A stretch of 64,000 nucleotides of DNA from Planifilum fimeticola (GTDB lineage Bacteria; Bacillota; Bacilli; Thermoactinomycetales; DSM-44946): positions 54,049-118,048 of the forward strand of contig NZ_PVNE01000010.1 in assembly GCF_003001905.1 (NCBI RefSeq), written 5' to 3'. The translations under genes and the position numbers were made by a program. The notes under the pieces are model-generated. The model did no database searches. It was given only the letters and a program-made list of their open reading frames with translations, and was not told the DNA's origin. The stretch's first letter is position 1. Each line of letters begins with the position of its first letter. This document shows, piece by piece, positions 38,308 through 46,659 of this stretch.

Positions 38308-38451
38308 ATGCTCAAGGCTCCCAAGGGCATCACAATTCAATTCACCTATGAACCGGACATGAAGCGGATGGTCGAGGCCCTGCGGATCTTGTTGTTTTCC
38401 AGACCGGAAAAGGCAGATGAACAGAATGGGAAAGAAGTGATCGCCAAATGA
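38308..38451 (+). CDS. small hypothetical protein, 47 aa
   Basis: MLKAPKGITIQFTYEPDMKRMVEALRILLFSRPEKADEQNGKEVIAK has a strong ribosome site (AAAGGAGG, seven bases before ATG 38308) and lies 13 bases after the Xre gene. Similar short proteins with a 'FTYEPDMKRMVEALR' type core occur beside regulators in Bacillales mobile elements; no function is known to me. Confidence 0.6.
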   Translation: MLKAPKGITIQFTYEPDMKRMVEALRILLFSRPEKADEQNGKEVIAK

Positions 38452-38490
38452 AATCCATCGTCGTCAAGTTGTTCACGAGGAGGCGATGTC

Positions 38491-38601
38491 ATAAAAGTCA
38501 AGGCCGGCCAGTGGCAGGCGATCCCGAAGGAGATCCGGCTGATAATTCTGCGGATGGCAGCGGATCTGAACGGCGGAACACAGAAAAAGGGCCGCGGGTA
38601 A
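38491..38601 (+). pseudogene. protein-like 36-codon frame without a standard start codon
   Basis: The frame reads IKVKAGQWQAIPKEIRLIIL and continues to RG-stop at 38601, protein-like, with CGAGGAGG (38475-38482) correctly spaced eight bases before ATA 38491, but it has no ATG, GTG or TTG. An ATG at 38486 is out of frame. Either ATA is used or a small indel has broken the start. Confidence 0.35.
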
Positions 38602-38667
38602 TGACGGCCCACGAAAAAACCCCAATCACCGCCAGTATATCACACTGGCGTACCGGGAGGAAGCATG

Positions 38668-39054
38668 ATGGAGCCCGTCCACAAGCGAGTAGCGGAGTTG
38701 TGGTGGAAAAACAGGAAACTGCGGATGCGGCTCAGCGTCAATGAAATCAATGACTGGAATACATCCTTGGACTGGATCGTGCACTACAAGCACAAAAAGC
38801 ACTGGTTCGAGTTCACCATCGCCAACATCCGGGCACACGAAAAGGAATACGGTCGGATTCCGGATTCGATCCGGGAGTACTGGGAAGAAGCACTAGACGC
38901 CAACCTGGAGCACTGCTGGGCGGTTCACAAGATGCATGAAATGGGTCGGCTGGCGGTGGCGATCGGTCAGACGGAATGGGCGCATGAAATATGCGCCGTG
39001 CTGGACGAGATGGGAGAGGGCGAGGGAGCAAAGAGGACATGGGCGGAAGGCTGA
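38668..39054 (+). CDS. DUF7667-like small protein
   Basis: The N-terminal MEPVHKRVAELWWKNR and C-terminal NLEHCWAVHKMHEMGRLAVAIGQTEWAHEICAVLDEM match a small family found in Bacillales phages and conjugative elements (DUF7667, recalled from memory). Length is 128 aa. ATG 38668 is seven bases after GGGAGG; ATG 38665 is adjacent. A 7-bp hairpin (38630-38650) ends just before the ribosome site. Function unknown. Confidence 0.6.
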   Translation: MEPVHKRVAELWWKNRKLRMRLSVNEINDWNTSLDWIVHYKHKKHWFEFTIANIRAHEKEYGRIPDSIREYWEEALDANLEHCWAVHKMHEMGRLAVAIGQTEWAHEICAVLDEMGEGEGAKRTWAEG

Positions 39055-39117
39055 ACTCCCTGCCATTCCCCGGTCTTGAGAGAACGGGAAGAACCGCTTT
39101 CAAAGGAGGGTGAAAAC

Positions 39118-40047
39118 ATGTCGTCGGTATTCGCCGTGCAGGTACGAACCGGGCAGGAAATCGAAGCGAAACAAATGCTTTTGACAGTACTGAACCGGGC
39201 TGGAGATAGGATGGTGAAGGCCGTCTACGCCATGGAATCCGTCACCCATGTGCTTCCGGATGCTCAGGAGGATGTGCCGTCGACATTTGATCCGGATGCC
39301 GTTTCCTACCATCTACATCTAAAACGACTGAATGAATACCTCGGGAATCTCCGAATGCAGTATGCGGAACTCCGGAAATCCGCTGGTCAAAGCGCGGAAC
39401 AAAACACTCTGCGGGAAACATACAGGGAAAGCATCCGCAGGGTGCAGTCTTTAATCAAAACGGTCAAAAGGAACGCGAAGGGTCGTATGAAAAGTGTTCT
39501 GCCGGGGTATATCCTGGTCGAATTGCTCCCCAACTTTCACACTCTCCCAGCCACGTTGTGGCACCTGATCAAAACCACCCCCAATGTGATCAGAGTTGTA
39601 TCCCGAAACAACATCCCGGAAGATCAACTGAAACGTTTTTTTGAAACCACAGAAGAGGAAATGGAGCCCGTTGTGCAAGTGGCTTTCGAAGAAGAAGTCC
39701 GGTTAGTGGAAGACAGAATTCGCGAGGCCCGCGAGCTCCTGCATCAGGCGAACACAACTGACGACATCAAAAAGAAAAAGGAGCGGTTTGAAGCAGTCGA
39801 GCAGGAGTCGAAGACGATGGTTGAACAAGTGAACGAGATCAAAGAGAACATCGATTCCAGTGACAGCCGCCTGAAACGTCTGGTTCAACAGTGTAAAGCC
39901 TTCATATGCCGTAAGAAAGAGACGTTTCCAGTTTGCCTGTTTGAAATGGTTCGTCATCGCCTAAAACAAGTACGAAGTAATATAACCACTTCCGAGATCG
40001 TCAAAGAAATCGTCGAATCCTTGCAATATGAGGTTCTGGTTGAATGA
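39118..40047 (+). CDS. NusG-family antitermination-like protein with split NGN domain
   Basis: The first 45 residues (VFAVQVRTGQEIEAKQMLLTVLNRAGDRMVKAVYAMES) and residues 117-175 (KRNAKGRMKSVLPGYILVELLPNFHTLPATLWHLIKTTPNVIRVV) form a NusG N-terminal domain interrupted by a roughly 70-residue charged insert. Instead of a KOW domain, a coiled coil (about 190-265) and a basic C terminus follow. NusG paralogues such as LoaP or RfaH act on specific long operons, so this may regulate the element's operon. ATG 39118 has AAAGGAGG upstream. The stop overlaps the helicase start. Confidence 0.75.
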   Translation: MSSVFAVQVRTGQEIEAKQMLLTVLNRAGDRMVKAVYAMESVTHVLPDAQEDVPSTFDPDAVSYHLHLKRLNEYLGNLRMQYAELRKSAGQSAEQNTLRETYRESIRRVQSLIKTVKRNAKGRMKSVLPGYILVELLPNFHTLPATLWHLIKTTPNVIRVVSRNNIPEDQLKRFFETTEEEMEPVVQVAFEEEVRLVEDRIREARELLHQANTTDDIKKKKERFEAVEQESKTMVEQVNEIKENIDSSDSRLKRLVQQCKAFICRKKETFPVCLFEMVRHRLKQVRSNITTSEIVKEIVESLQYEVLVE

Positions 40048-42233
40048 TGGAAACCTACACCGGGAAGGTCGGTAGAATCATCTACCAAAAAGACGATTTC
40101 TTGATTGCAAAGTTTTCAACCGGCGATGATGATATGACGATCAAAGGTTCCATATACGGCGTGGAACAAGGCGAAGAACTGACGGTTTACGGCGAATGGG
40201 AGCATCACCCGAAATATGGGAAGCAGTTGGCGGTGGAACGTTGGGAACGTCCGATCCCGCAAACTGAGGAGCAAGCAATTGCTTTTCTGGCCTCACCTCT
40301 GATCAAAGGATGCGGGGAAAAACAAGCGAGACAGATCGTGGCCCGCTTGGGGGCAGAGGCTTTGCAAAGGATTACGAACGAGGGAGAAGATTGTCTCCTG
40401 CCGATCAAGGGTATCGGTCAACAGAAGGCCCGGAAAATCGTAGACAGTGTTCGATCCACTTTCGAGGTACAGAATATCATGGCAGAATTGATGGTATACG
40501 GTATTACCACCAACATGGCAATGAAGCTGTACAAGGAATACGGGTCGAACACGGTGGAAGTGATTAAACGAAACCCGTACAACCTGACGGAACTGAATCT
40601 GATCGGCTTTCTGAAGGCGGACGAAATCGCCAGGAAGATCGGGATCCCCCCTTCGTCCAGATACCGCATCGATGCCTGTGTGGACTTTGTCCTCAAAGAA
40701 AAATGTTACACTTCGGGACATTGCTATTTGCCAAAGGATGAGTTGATACAGGAAACGGAACGGATTTTGAACCACAACACGGACGAAAAGGTCAGCGCAA
40801 ACGAAATCGCCCGAAGTCTGTACTATTTGGCAGACAGGAAATTGGTAATTGAAGACGATTGTGTATATCCCAAATCTCTGTACCGATACGAAAAGGATCT
40901 TGCCCGGAAACTCTCGGAAATGAGAGGTTCCAGGGATGGCGAAGCTATGCCCTTGGTCGAAAACCATATCAAGTGGTACCAGAAGCAGAACAACATTGTG
41001 CTGGCCGAAAAGCAACGGGAAGCCATTCGAAAGCTTTTCAGGGAACAGCTTATGATCTTGACCGGGAACCCCGGAACGGGGAAAACTACGGTTATCCGGG
41101 CGATGTTGGATATTTACAAGAAGATATACCCGGATCATGATGTGGCTCTTGCGGCTCCAACAGGCCGGGCCAGCCGCAAATTGGCTGAAGTAGCCGGTCA
41201 TGAGGCGTCCACAATTCATCGGCTGATCGGATACCGGGTCGGATGTGAACCGGATTTCAACCGGGATTATCCGTTACCGCACCAGTTGATCATCATCGAC
41301 GAAATGTCCATGGTGGATGTGCAGTTGGCTTTCTTGCTGATGGATGCCGTGAGAACGGATGCCAAGGTGCTTTTTGTGGGTGACGTGGATCAATTGCCGT
41401 CGGTAAATCCGGGAAACGTGTTAAAGGACATGATCGAAGCTGGGCTACCCAGTGTCAAGCTCACGGAGGTATTCCGGCAGGCGCAGGAGAGCCAGATTAT
41501 CACCAATGCCCACCGTGTCAACCAAGGAAAGCCGCTCTTGATTGATGAGAGCAAATCAGACATGTATTTCATACACCAAGAAGATCCGGAAAAGATTACA
41601 CAATTGATCGTCAAGAGTGCCCTGCGCTTCAGGCAATTGGGATACGACACGGCGGACATTTTGATCCTCAGCCCCATGAAAAAAGGCCCGATCGGGACGC
41701 AAATCCTGAATCAGAAATTGCAACAAGCCTTAAACCCGCCTCATCCGACAAAAAAAGAGTGGAAGATCAAGACGACCACATTCCGCCAGCACGATAAAGT
41801 GATCCAAACTCAAAACGACTATACAAAAGACGTTTTCAACGGGGATGTCGGTATCATTACAGATATCACCCAAATGACCAATGACGAAGGGGATAAGGTG
41901 GATGTTCTTATCTGCAATTTCATGGACCGGGAAGTTGTCTACACCAAGGAAGATTTGAAGCAGTTGCAGTTGGCGTATGCCATTACGATCCACAAATCCC
42001 AGGGCGGGCAGGCTCCCGTCGTGATCATTCCGGTATCGACAAGTCATTATGTGATGCTCGCCCGAAACCTGATATATACCGGCATGACACGGGCGGAGAA
42101 AAGACTTGTCTTCATCGGAACGAAAAAGGCCATGAATATGGCGATTCAGAACAACAGGATCAGTCAGCGGAACACGCGGTTGGCGCAGCGAATTGCTGTC
42201 GCGGAGACAGCAGCCAAGGAGGTGATCCTATGA
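40044..42233 (+). CDS. recD2: RecD2-like ATP-dependent 5'-3' DNA helicase
   Basis: A SF1B helicase of the RecD2/TraA-helicase type, 729 aa. It has an N-terminal OB-like part (YTGKVGRIIYQKDDFLIAKF), helix-hairpin-helix repeats (LIKGCGEKQARQIV, GIGQQKARKIVD), Walker A GNPGTGKT (341-348), IIDEMSMVD, VGDVDQLPSV and a C-terminal UvrD-like motif (AYAITIHKSQGGQAPVVIIP). It lacks a relaxase domain. It is likely used in element DNA processing or replication. Start overlaps the preceding stop; the next gene overlaps by four bases. Confidence 0.9.
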   Translation: MMETYTGKVGRIIYQKDDFLIAKFSTGDDDMTIKGSIYGVEQGEELTVYGEWEHHPKYGKQLAVERWERPIPQTEEQAIAFLASPLIKGCGEKQARQIVARLGAEALQRITNEGEDCLLPIKGIGQQKARKIVDSVRSTFEVQNIMAELMVYGITTNMAMKLYKEYGSNTVEVIKRNPYNLTELNLIGFLKADEIARKIGIPPSSRYRIDACVDFVLKEKCYTSGHCYLPKDELIQETERILNHNTDEKVSANEIARSLYYLADRKLVIEDDCVYPKSLYRYEKDLARKLSEMRGSRDGEAMPLVENHIKWYQKQNNIVLAEKQREAIRKLFREQLMILTGNPGTGKTTVIRAMLDIYKKIYPDHDVALAAPTGRASRKLAEVAGHEASTIHRLIGYRVGCEPDFNRDYPLPHQLIIIDEMSMVDVQLAFLLMDAVRTDAKVLFVGDVDQLPSVNPGNVLKDMIEAGLPSVKLTEVFRQAQESQIITNAHRVNQGKPLLIDESKSDMYFIHQEDPEKITQLIVKSALRFRQLGYDTADILILSPMKKGPIGTQILNQKLQQALNPPHPTKKEWKIKTTTFRQHDKVIQTQNDYTKDVFNGDVGIITDITQMTNDEGDKVDVLICNFMDREVVYTKEDLKQLQLAYAITIHKSQGGQAPVVIIPVSTSHYVMLARNLIYTGMTRAEKRLVFIGTKKAMNMAIQNNRISQRNTRLAQRIAVAETAAKEVIL

Positions 42234-42478
42234 AAATGGCGAATGAAGTTGAGGCAACTGCCAGAGTCAAGCTGAACGGAGCTGACAGCACCAACTGTGA
42301 CTATTACGCGGGTCAGGTTCTGGAAAGTACGGATACGGCGGGAAATCGATTCTTGGCGTATATCAAGGAGATCAAGTCCGTCAAAAAGGTGGAGGATGGC
42401 TATCTGCACATCCATGTTCTTGCCGTCCCGATTTACATGATTGTACTTCAGCTTCTAAATGTCGTCCAAAACCCGTAA
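42230..42478 (+). CDS. small hypothetical protein
   Basis: 82 residues, start ATG 42230 overlapping the helicase stop with AAGGAGGTGATCCT upstream, so it is almost surely translated. The middle (YYAGQVLESTDTAGNRFLAYIKEIKSVKKVEDGYLHIHVLAVPIYM) suggests a small beta-rich domain. Family not recognised. Confidence 0.65.
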   Translation: MKMANEVEATARVKLNGADSTNCDYYAGQVLESTDTAGNRFLAYIKEIKSVKKVEDGYLHIHVLAVPIYMIVLQLLNVVQNP

Positions 42479-42504
42479 GACCGTCGCCCCCAAAGCCCCC
42501 GACC

Positions 42505-42846
42505 ATGTTAAACCGGGTGATATTACTCGGTCGGTTGGCCTCGGCTCCAAAATTGATGCATACTTCCGACGGAGTGGCGGTCACTATGTTTCAACTGGAA
42601 GTGGATCGTCCTTTCGTCAATCAGCGGGGAAATCGGGACACGGATATTATCAACATGGTAGCTTGGCGGAAACAAGCGGAAAACGTGGCGAAACACATGA
42701 AGGAAGGCCACATGGTGGCGGCGGAAGGCCGACTGCAAGTACGAAGCTTTAGACGTAACGGTCGGAAAGTCCTGGTAACGGAAGTGGTAGCGGACAGTGT
42801 TCGTGTCCTTGAAGAAGAAACAACGACAAAGACAGAAGACCAATAG
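42505..42846 (+). CDS. ssb: single-stranded DNA-binding protein
   Basis: A 113-residue OB-fold SSB: MLNRVILLGRLASAPKLMHTSDGVAVTMFQLEVDRPF, then INMVAWRKQAENVAKHMKEGHMVAAEGRLQVRSF. It ends TTKTEDQ and lacks the acidic DDDIPF-type tip that recruits host partners. No clear ribosome site precedes ATG 42505; it may rely on coupling with the upstream gene. A long terminator hairpin follows at once. Confidence 0.92.
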   Translation: MLNRVILLGRLASAPKLMHTSDGVAVTMFQLEVDRPFVNQRGNRDTDIINMVAWRKQAENVAKHMKEGHMVAAEGRLQVRSFRRNGRKVLVTEVVADSVRVLEEETTTKTEDQ

Positions 42847-42899
42847 ACAACCCAGGACCCAGGATCAGAAGTTTCAATCCTGGGATCCTGGGTTGTTTT
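42847..42899 (+). terminator. long rho-independent terminator after ssb
   Basis: ACAACCCAGGA (42847-42857) with CCCAGGAT (42858-42865) pair with ATCCTGGG (42877-42884) and TCCTGGGTTGT (42886-42896), a 19-bp stem with one bulge, then TTTT. Confidence 0.88.
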
Positions 42900-42919
42900 C
42901 GAATACGAGGGGGGAACGG

Positions 42920-43579
42920 ATGGACCTGAAACAAGCAATTAAACAAACGGATTACAACGCCAGAAAACGGGATTTATGCTCCATGGTAAACCTTGAACTG
43001 GTGGCGGCGGAAGAAAGGAAAGCCAACGAGCAGGGATTTACAATCGTCAAAAAGCGGGATACCAACAAAGCCGGATTTGTACAATCGATCAAGGAAAACA
43101 TCGGAATACTCGTACAGAGCCGGTATTTAACCAATGCGGAACTGGCGTTCATCTATTCGCTGCATCCGTTGATTGAAATCCACAGCAACGCAATTGTCGA
43201 CCCTGAAACGGGTCAATTTTTAACGGTTTCGGAAATTGCCAGGCGCCTAAACCGCAATGTAAAAAAAACCAGTACGATGATTAACGAGTTGATTAACAAA
43301 GGGATTATCTTCGAATTCGTCAACGCCCATGAATTGAGGGAGTTCGGCAGGGCTGTTTCAGAACGTCCGTTTTTTATGAACCCCGAAATCGCCCTGTGCG
43401 GAGATCGAAACAGGATCAACGCGACATTGTCCCGATTAGTGTTAGTAAACGACAAGTTTGAGAAAAGGAAGATCTTCCTCAGTTGGAAGTTGTGGTTACA
43501 TAAGGGGGACGAATACGGAAAATTGTATCGGAGGAAGACCTACCTGAAGTACAAAAAAGAGGCGCAAAAAAGACCCTAG
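42920..43579 (+). CDS. winged-helix DNA-binding protein, RepL-like
   Basis: 219 residues with a central winged helix (FLTVSEIARRLNRNVKKTSTMINELINKGIIFEFVN) and the segment FFMNPEIALCGDRNRINATLSRLVL, which resembles the 'inPdi..kGD' region of RepL-type plasmid initiators. It could start element replication or act as a regulator. ATG 42920 follows AGGGGGGAACGG. It is isolated between two strong terminators, so it should have its own promoter. Confidence 0.6.
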   Translation: MDLKQAIKQTDYNARKRDLCSMVNLELVAAEERKANEQGFTIVKKRDTNKAGFVQSIKENIGILVQSRYLTNAELAFIYSLHPLIEIHSNAIVDPETGQFLTVSEIARRLNRNVKKTSTMINELINKGIIFEFVNAHELREFGRAVSERPFFMNPEIALCGDRNRINATLSRLVLVNDKFEKRKIFLSWKLWLHKGDEYGKLYRRKTYLKYKKEAQKRP

Positions 43580-43623
43580 TTTTTTTCAAAAAAGCCGTAT
43601 ACCAAGGGGGAAGTGTCGAAAGG

Positions 43624-43669
43624 GGGTGTTCCCATTTGGGAACACATGTGTCGCCATATGGGAACACCC
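43624..43669. repeat. alternating palindrome (GGGTGTTCCCA / TGGGAACAC / TGGGAACACCC)
   Basis: GTGTTCCCA-TT-TGGGAACAC (43626-43645) is a perfect palindrome. A third arm, ATGGGAACACCC (43658-43669), pairs perfectly over 12 bp with 43624-43635. The first arm can thus pair with either partner. No protein-coding frame is supported in 43580-43795. Confidence 0.75.
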
Positions 43670-43679
43670 TAAAACGTCC

Positions 43680-43705
43680 AAAAAGCCTGTTATCACGGGC
43701 TTTTT
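43680..43705 (+). terminator. rho-independent terminator
   Basis: AAAAAGCC (43680-43687) pairs with GGCTTTTT (43698-43705), extended by TGT/ACG, directly after the alternating palindrome. Confidence 0.75.
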
Positions 43706-43795
43706 CCGGGATCGGGCGATGGTGTCCTTTCTCACTCTCTATATATACCGTCGCCGAAGCCTCCAAGATGACCGAATGAAGAAAGGAGACTAATA

Positions 43796-44527
43796 ATGGC
43801 GAACCCCCAAAGCGAGATTGAGTGGACGAATGCAACCTGGAACCCGGTGACCGGCTGCACAAAGGTGAGTGCCGGGTGCCGGAACTGTTACGCGGAGAGA
43901 ATGGCCCGGCGTTTGCAGGCAATGGGGGTGGAGCGTTACCGGAACGGTTTTCAACTCACTCTTCATTGGGATTTGATCGATTTACCTCTTCGATGGAAGA
44001 AGCCAAGAAAAATCTTCGTCAATTCCATGTCAGATCTTTTCCATCCAGAAGTTCTCGATGAGTTTATCCTGAAAGTTTTCGAAACTATGAATCGTTCGTC
44101 TCAACATGTTTTTCAGGTTCTGACCAAAAGGCCGGAACGGGTCGCAGCGATGGCGGATCGTTTGAACTGGACGTCGAACATTTGGATGGGAACCAGTGTG
44201 GAGAATATGAGGGTAATCGAACGGGTCGATCATTTGAGAAATGTACCTACACAAGTTCGCTTTTTATCCTGTGAACCTTTGTTAGGGCCTTTACATTTAA
44301 ATCTGGAAGGGATTCACTGGGTCATTGTTGGTGGAGAGTCCGGCCCGGGTGCTCGGTCAGTGGATGGCCAATGGGTCAGGGAGATAAGGGATCAGTGCAT
44401 CAAAGAAAATGTCGCTTTCTTTTTCAAGCAATGGGGAGGTGTTCGGAAAGATCTTACAGGACGGATGTTGGACGGTAGGACATGGGATGAGCTGCCGGAT
44501 CAGGGGCCCCGTTACAACATAGGGTAG
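43796..44527 (+). CDS. DUF5131 (phage Gp37/Gp68) radical-SAM-like protein
   Basis: 243 residues of the DUF5131 family. The cluster motif is [17 protein letters not shown], a CX6CX2C arrangement of three cysteines that could hold a 4Fe-4S cluster; further blocks are [28 protein letters not shown] and [12 protein letters not shown]. The family is frequent in phages and mobile elements; its reaction is not known to me. The start has AGAAAGGAGACTAATA upstream. Confidence 0.85.
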   Translation: MANPQSEIEWTNATWNPVTGCTKVSAGCRNCYAERMARRLQAMGVERYRNGFQLTLHWDLIDLPLRWKKPRKIFVNSMSDLFHPEVLDEFILKVFETMNRSSQHVFQVLTKRPERVAAMADRLNWTSNIWMGTSVENMRVIERVDHLRNVPTQVRFLSCEPLLGPLHLNLEGIHWVIVGGESGPGARSVDGQWVREIRDQCIKENVAFFFKQWGGVRKDLTGRMLDGRTWDELPDQGPRYNIG

Positions 44528-44754
44528 ACAGGAGAGATGCATTCTCTCCATCAAGTCTCCTTTCAGCCCAACAGGTGCTTGGTGGGGCTGGAGAACGAAT
44601 CGCACGGACCCGCGATCCGCTTGCCGAACGGTTTCCCTTTACCCGGGGAGGTTGGGCTAGAGGATGAAACCAGGGGTGATGATCCCAGCCTGGCCTATCC
44701 ACCTTTCAGCCCCATTGGTGCACTATTTCAGATTTCTAGTCCGACGGGAGGGTG
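44528..44754. other. non-coding region with internal repeats
   Basis: A palindrome GGAGAGA/TCTCTCC (44531-44549) follows the DUF5131 stop. Two imperfect direct repeats frame the rest: TTTCAGCCC...GGTGC (44561-44578 and 44704-44721), and GGTGGGGCTGGAG with GGTTGGGCTAGAG nearer the centre. I see no supported gene; a structured RNA or DNA-binding region is possible. Confidence 0.45.
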
Positions 44755-45273
44755 ATGTTCATCTTGTCTATCGCAAATATGAGTCCTTCCAACCGTGGAA
44801 TGCGAACACAAGCTTTCATAAGGGAGGTGATCGAGCGGTACAATGCACTGGGACGATCCTGTATCCAGGAAGTTGATGTGCCGAAGACGATCGGTAAAAA
44901 CGGGGCCTTCTACCGGGAAAAGTCCACCGTTGATTTTGTCGGGATTGCGTATAATCGTCCGGTTGCTTTCGAAGTGAAATCCACCCGACAGCGGACACGG
45001 TTCGACCTCAGCTTGGTGAAAGAGCACCAGTACCGATACTTGAAAAGTTTTCACGAGCAGGGTGGTGTGGCCTTCATCCTGCTTGAAATGATCAAGCATG
45101 CGGAATGGTTCGTCATTCCGTTCCAGAAGCTGAAGCCAGCCATGGAAAGGGCATGGTCGGGAGGAAAGAAGTCGATTCCGTATTTCGATCTAAAAGCGGA
45201 GATGATCACGGTCAAAGAGGGTGGGCGAACAGGGCTGGACTTTTTGGAGTTCATCCGCTCGAAAAAAGTATGA
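44755..45273 (+). CDS. RecU-like Holliday junction resolvase
   Basis: About 172 residues similar to RecU: SNRGMRTQAFIREVIERYNALGRSCIQEV, then REKSTVDFVGIAYNRPVAFEVKSTRQRTRFDLSLVKEHQYRYLKSF, with the D...E-V-K nuclease core, and a C-terminal FLEFIRSK. It probably resolves junctions during element replication or recombination. Start is uncertain: ATG 44755 sits close to GGGAGG; TTG 44764 and ATG 44779 are in frame. Confidence 0.8.
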   Translation: MFILSIANMSPSNRGMRTQAFIREVIERYNALGRSCIQEVDVPKTIGKNGAFYREKSTVDFVGIAYNRPVAFEVKSTRQRTRFDLSLVKEHQYRYLKSFHEQGGVAFILLEMIKHAEWFVIPFQKLKPAMERAWSGGKKSIPYFDLKAEMITVKEGGRTGLDFLEFIRSKKV

Positions 45274-45397
45274 AGTTGGTCCGTAACTTTTGGCGAATAC
45301 TTTTGGTCAATCGCAAACATATCAATGTAAAATATATATAACAATACAAATAGAGCCTGATATCATATCCTTTTTAAGTTTGCTGAAAAGAAAGGAG

Positions 45398-45850
45398 GTG
45401 AGAAAAATCGAATGGACGACGCACATGTTGTCCGGTGCTCTTGCCGGATATGCAGTCACGTCGGTCTTGAAGGGAGCCATAATCGGTGGAATTGCCGGAG
45501 TGATTCCCGATTTGGATGAACCGCGCTCCAAATTCGGCAGGATGCTCCCCTTTGTGTCAATCTCACTGAATCGGTTGGTCGGACATCGGACATTTACCCA
45601 CTCGCTGTTGTTTGCAGGAATAGCGGGCCTATTCCTCTGGCCTTTCATCGGTCAGCCCCATGCCCTTGCCGTAACTCTGGGAATACTGGCGCACGTGGCG
45701 GGGGATTTGCTGACCGGGAAGGTGCAGGTGTTGTATCCGAATCCAATGCGAATCGGAATTTCCGTTTCGCGTTTCGGCTTTCTGGTTATGGACCGTTTGG
45801 TACGGATAAGTCTCATAGTCATCATCGTAGCATGGATTTTCACAGGATAA
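45398..45850 (+). CDS. YdjM/DUF457-type membrane metal-dependent hydrolase
   Basis: About 150 residues with several membrane helices and the family motifs THMLSGALAGY, GVIPDLDEPRSKFGR and GHRTFTHSLLF, conserved in LexA-regulated YdjM-like proteins. The start is odd: the ribosome site AAAGGAGGTG (45391-45400) overlaps the only nearby in-frame GTG (45398), while the ideal spacing falls on ATC 45407. ATC initiation cannot be excluded. A terminator follows. Confidence 0.75.
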   Translation: MRKIEWTTHMLSGALAGYAVTSVLKGAIIGGIAGVIPDLDEPRSKFGRMLPFVSISLNRLVGHRTFTHSLLFAGIAGLFLWPFIGQPHALAVTLGILAHVAGDLLTGKVQVLYPNPMRIGISVSRFGFLVMDRLVRISLIVIIVAWIFTG

Positions 45851-45870
45851 AAAACGAGAATTAATAAAAA

Positions 45871-45916
45871 GGGGCTGGACGGGGATTATATCATCCCCGA
45901 TCCGGCCCCGTTTTTC
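45871..45916 (+). terminator. rho-independent terminator
   Basis: GGGGCTGGACGGGGAT (45871-45886) pairs with the arm ending GGCCCC (45893-45909) with two small mismatches, followed by TTTTT. Confidence 0.88.
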
Positions 45917-45963
45917 TTGTTTTCCATCCTTTTGCCGATCGGGGAGCTGTCAGGAGGTAAGCG

Positions 45964-46656
45964 ATGGGTAAGAAAAAAGTGGTTGTCCTGATGTTTTCCG
46001 CGCTCTCTTCGGCTTTAGTCGGGAGCGGAATCTATGATGCTTATGCGGACGATAGCCGTCCGCTCCCGCTTGTGGAAGGCGTTCTTGATTCCGCGCAGGA
46101 TGCCTTGATCCCTCCGGGGGAAATCCGGAAGGCTCCGAAACGGAAAGAACATTCCGTACCTGAAACGCCTGAAACGCCGCTGGAACAACCCGACTTGATG
46201 ACGGAAGATGATCCTGTTCCATCGTCCCAAAAGGACGAGAAATCGGGTGAACCCGGACCCGTGTCTCCCGCGCCGAAAGCAGTTCAGTCCGAACCGGTAA
46301 TCAGTCCCGTACCAGTACCTGATCCTAAACCGACACCCGAGAAAGAATCGGAACCGAAATCCCAACCGAAAGCGAAAACCGAACACGAAATCCACAAAGA
46401 TTCCGTATCCGAATCCTCGTCCGACACTTCCGGCAAAGACAGTATCACAGCGGCCGGAACGGGCGGGAAAGCCGAATCCGCCGGAAAATTCGACGGAAAG
46501 TCCCGGTCCGTCAACAGCGGTGCCGATGGGGAAGTGAAGGGGGAGAAAATGGCGAAGACCGGATTTTCTCCCCTGCCTTTGGTTCAGATAATCGGAGGGC
46601 TGTTCGGCTTGGGAGGAGCAGCCCTTTACGGAATGCGGCGGAAATCGGACGGATGA
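45964..46656 (+). CDS. sortase-anchored surface protein with MAKTG sorting signal
   Basis: 230 residues: signal peptide (MGKKKVVVLMFSALSSALVGSGIYDAYA), a long Pro/Glu/Ser/Lys spacer likely to span the wall, then MAKTG (196-200), a hydrophobic stretch (LVQIIGGLFGLGGAALYG) and a RRK tail. This is a cell-wall sorting signal with a non-LPXTG pentapeptide. The sortase gene follows three bases downstream, so the pair is dedicated. There is no adhesin domain; a stalk or mating-pair linker is possible. AGGAGGTAAGCG precedes the start. Confidence 0.82.
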   Translation: MGKKKVVVLMFSALSSALVGSGIYDAYADDSRPLPLVEGVLDSAQDALIPPGEIRKAPKRKEHSVPETPETPLEQPDLMTEDDPVPSSQKDEKSGEPGPVSPAPKAVQSEPVISPVPVPDPKPTPEKESEPKSQPKAKTEHEIHKDSVSESSSDTSGKDSITAAGTGGKAESAGKFDGKSRSVNSGADGEVKGEKMAKTGFSPLPLVQIIGGLFGLGGAALYGMRRKSDG

Positions 46657-46659
46657 CGG

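Noticed and set aside
38448..38744. A 98-codon frame beginning at ATG 38448
   Set aside because: Asp/Gly/Ser/Arg-rich shadow composition; it overlaps a more natural frame and the DUF7667-like gene.
44537..44755. A 72-codon plus-strand frame and minus-strand frames in 44357-44702
   Set aside because: No ribosome site and no recognisable pattern; the region is better described as repeat-structured non-coding DNA.
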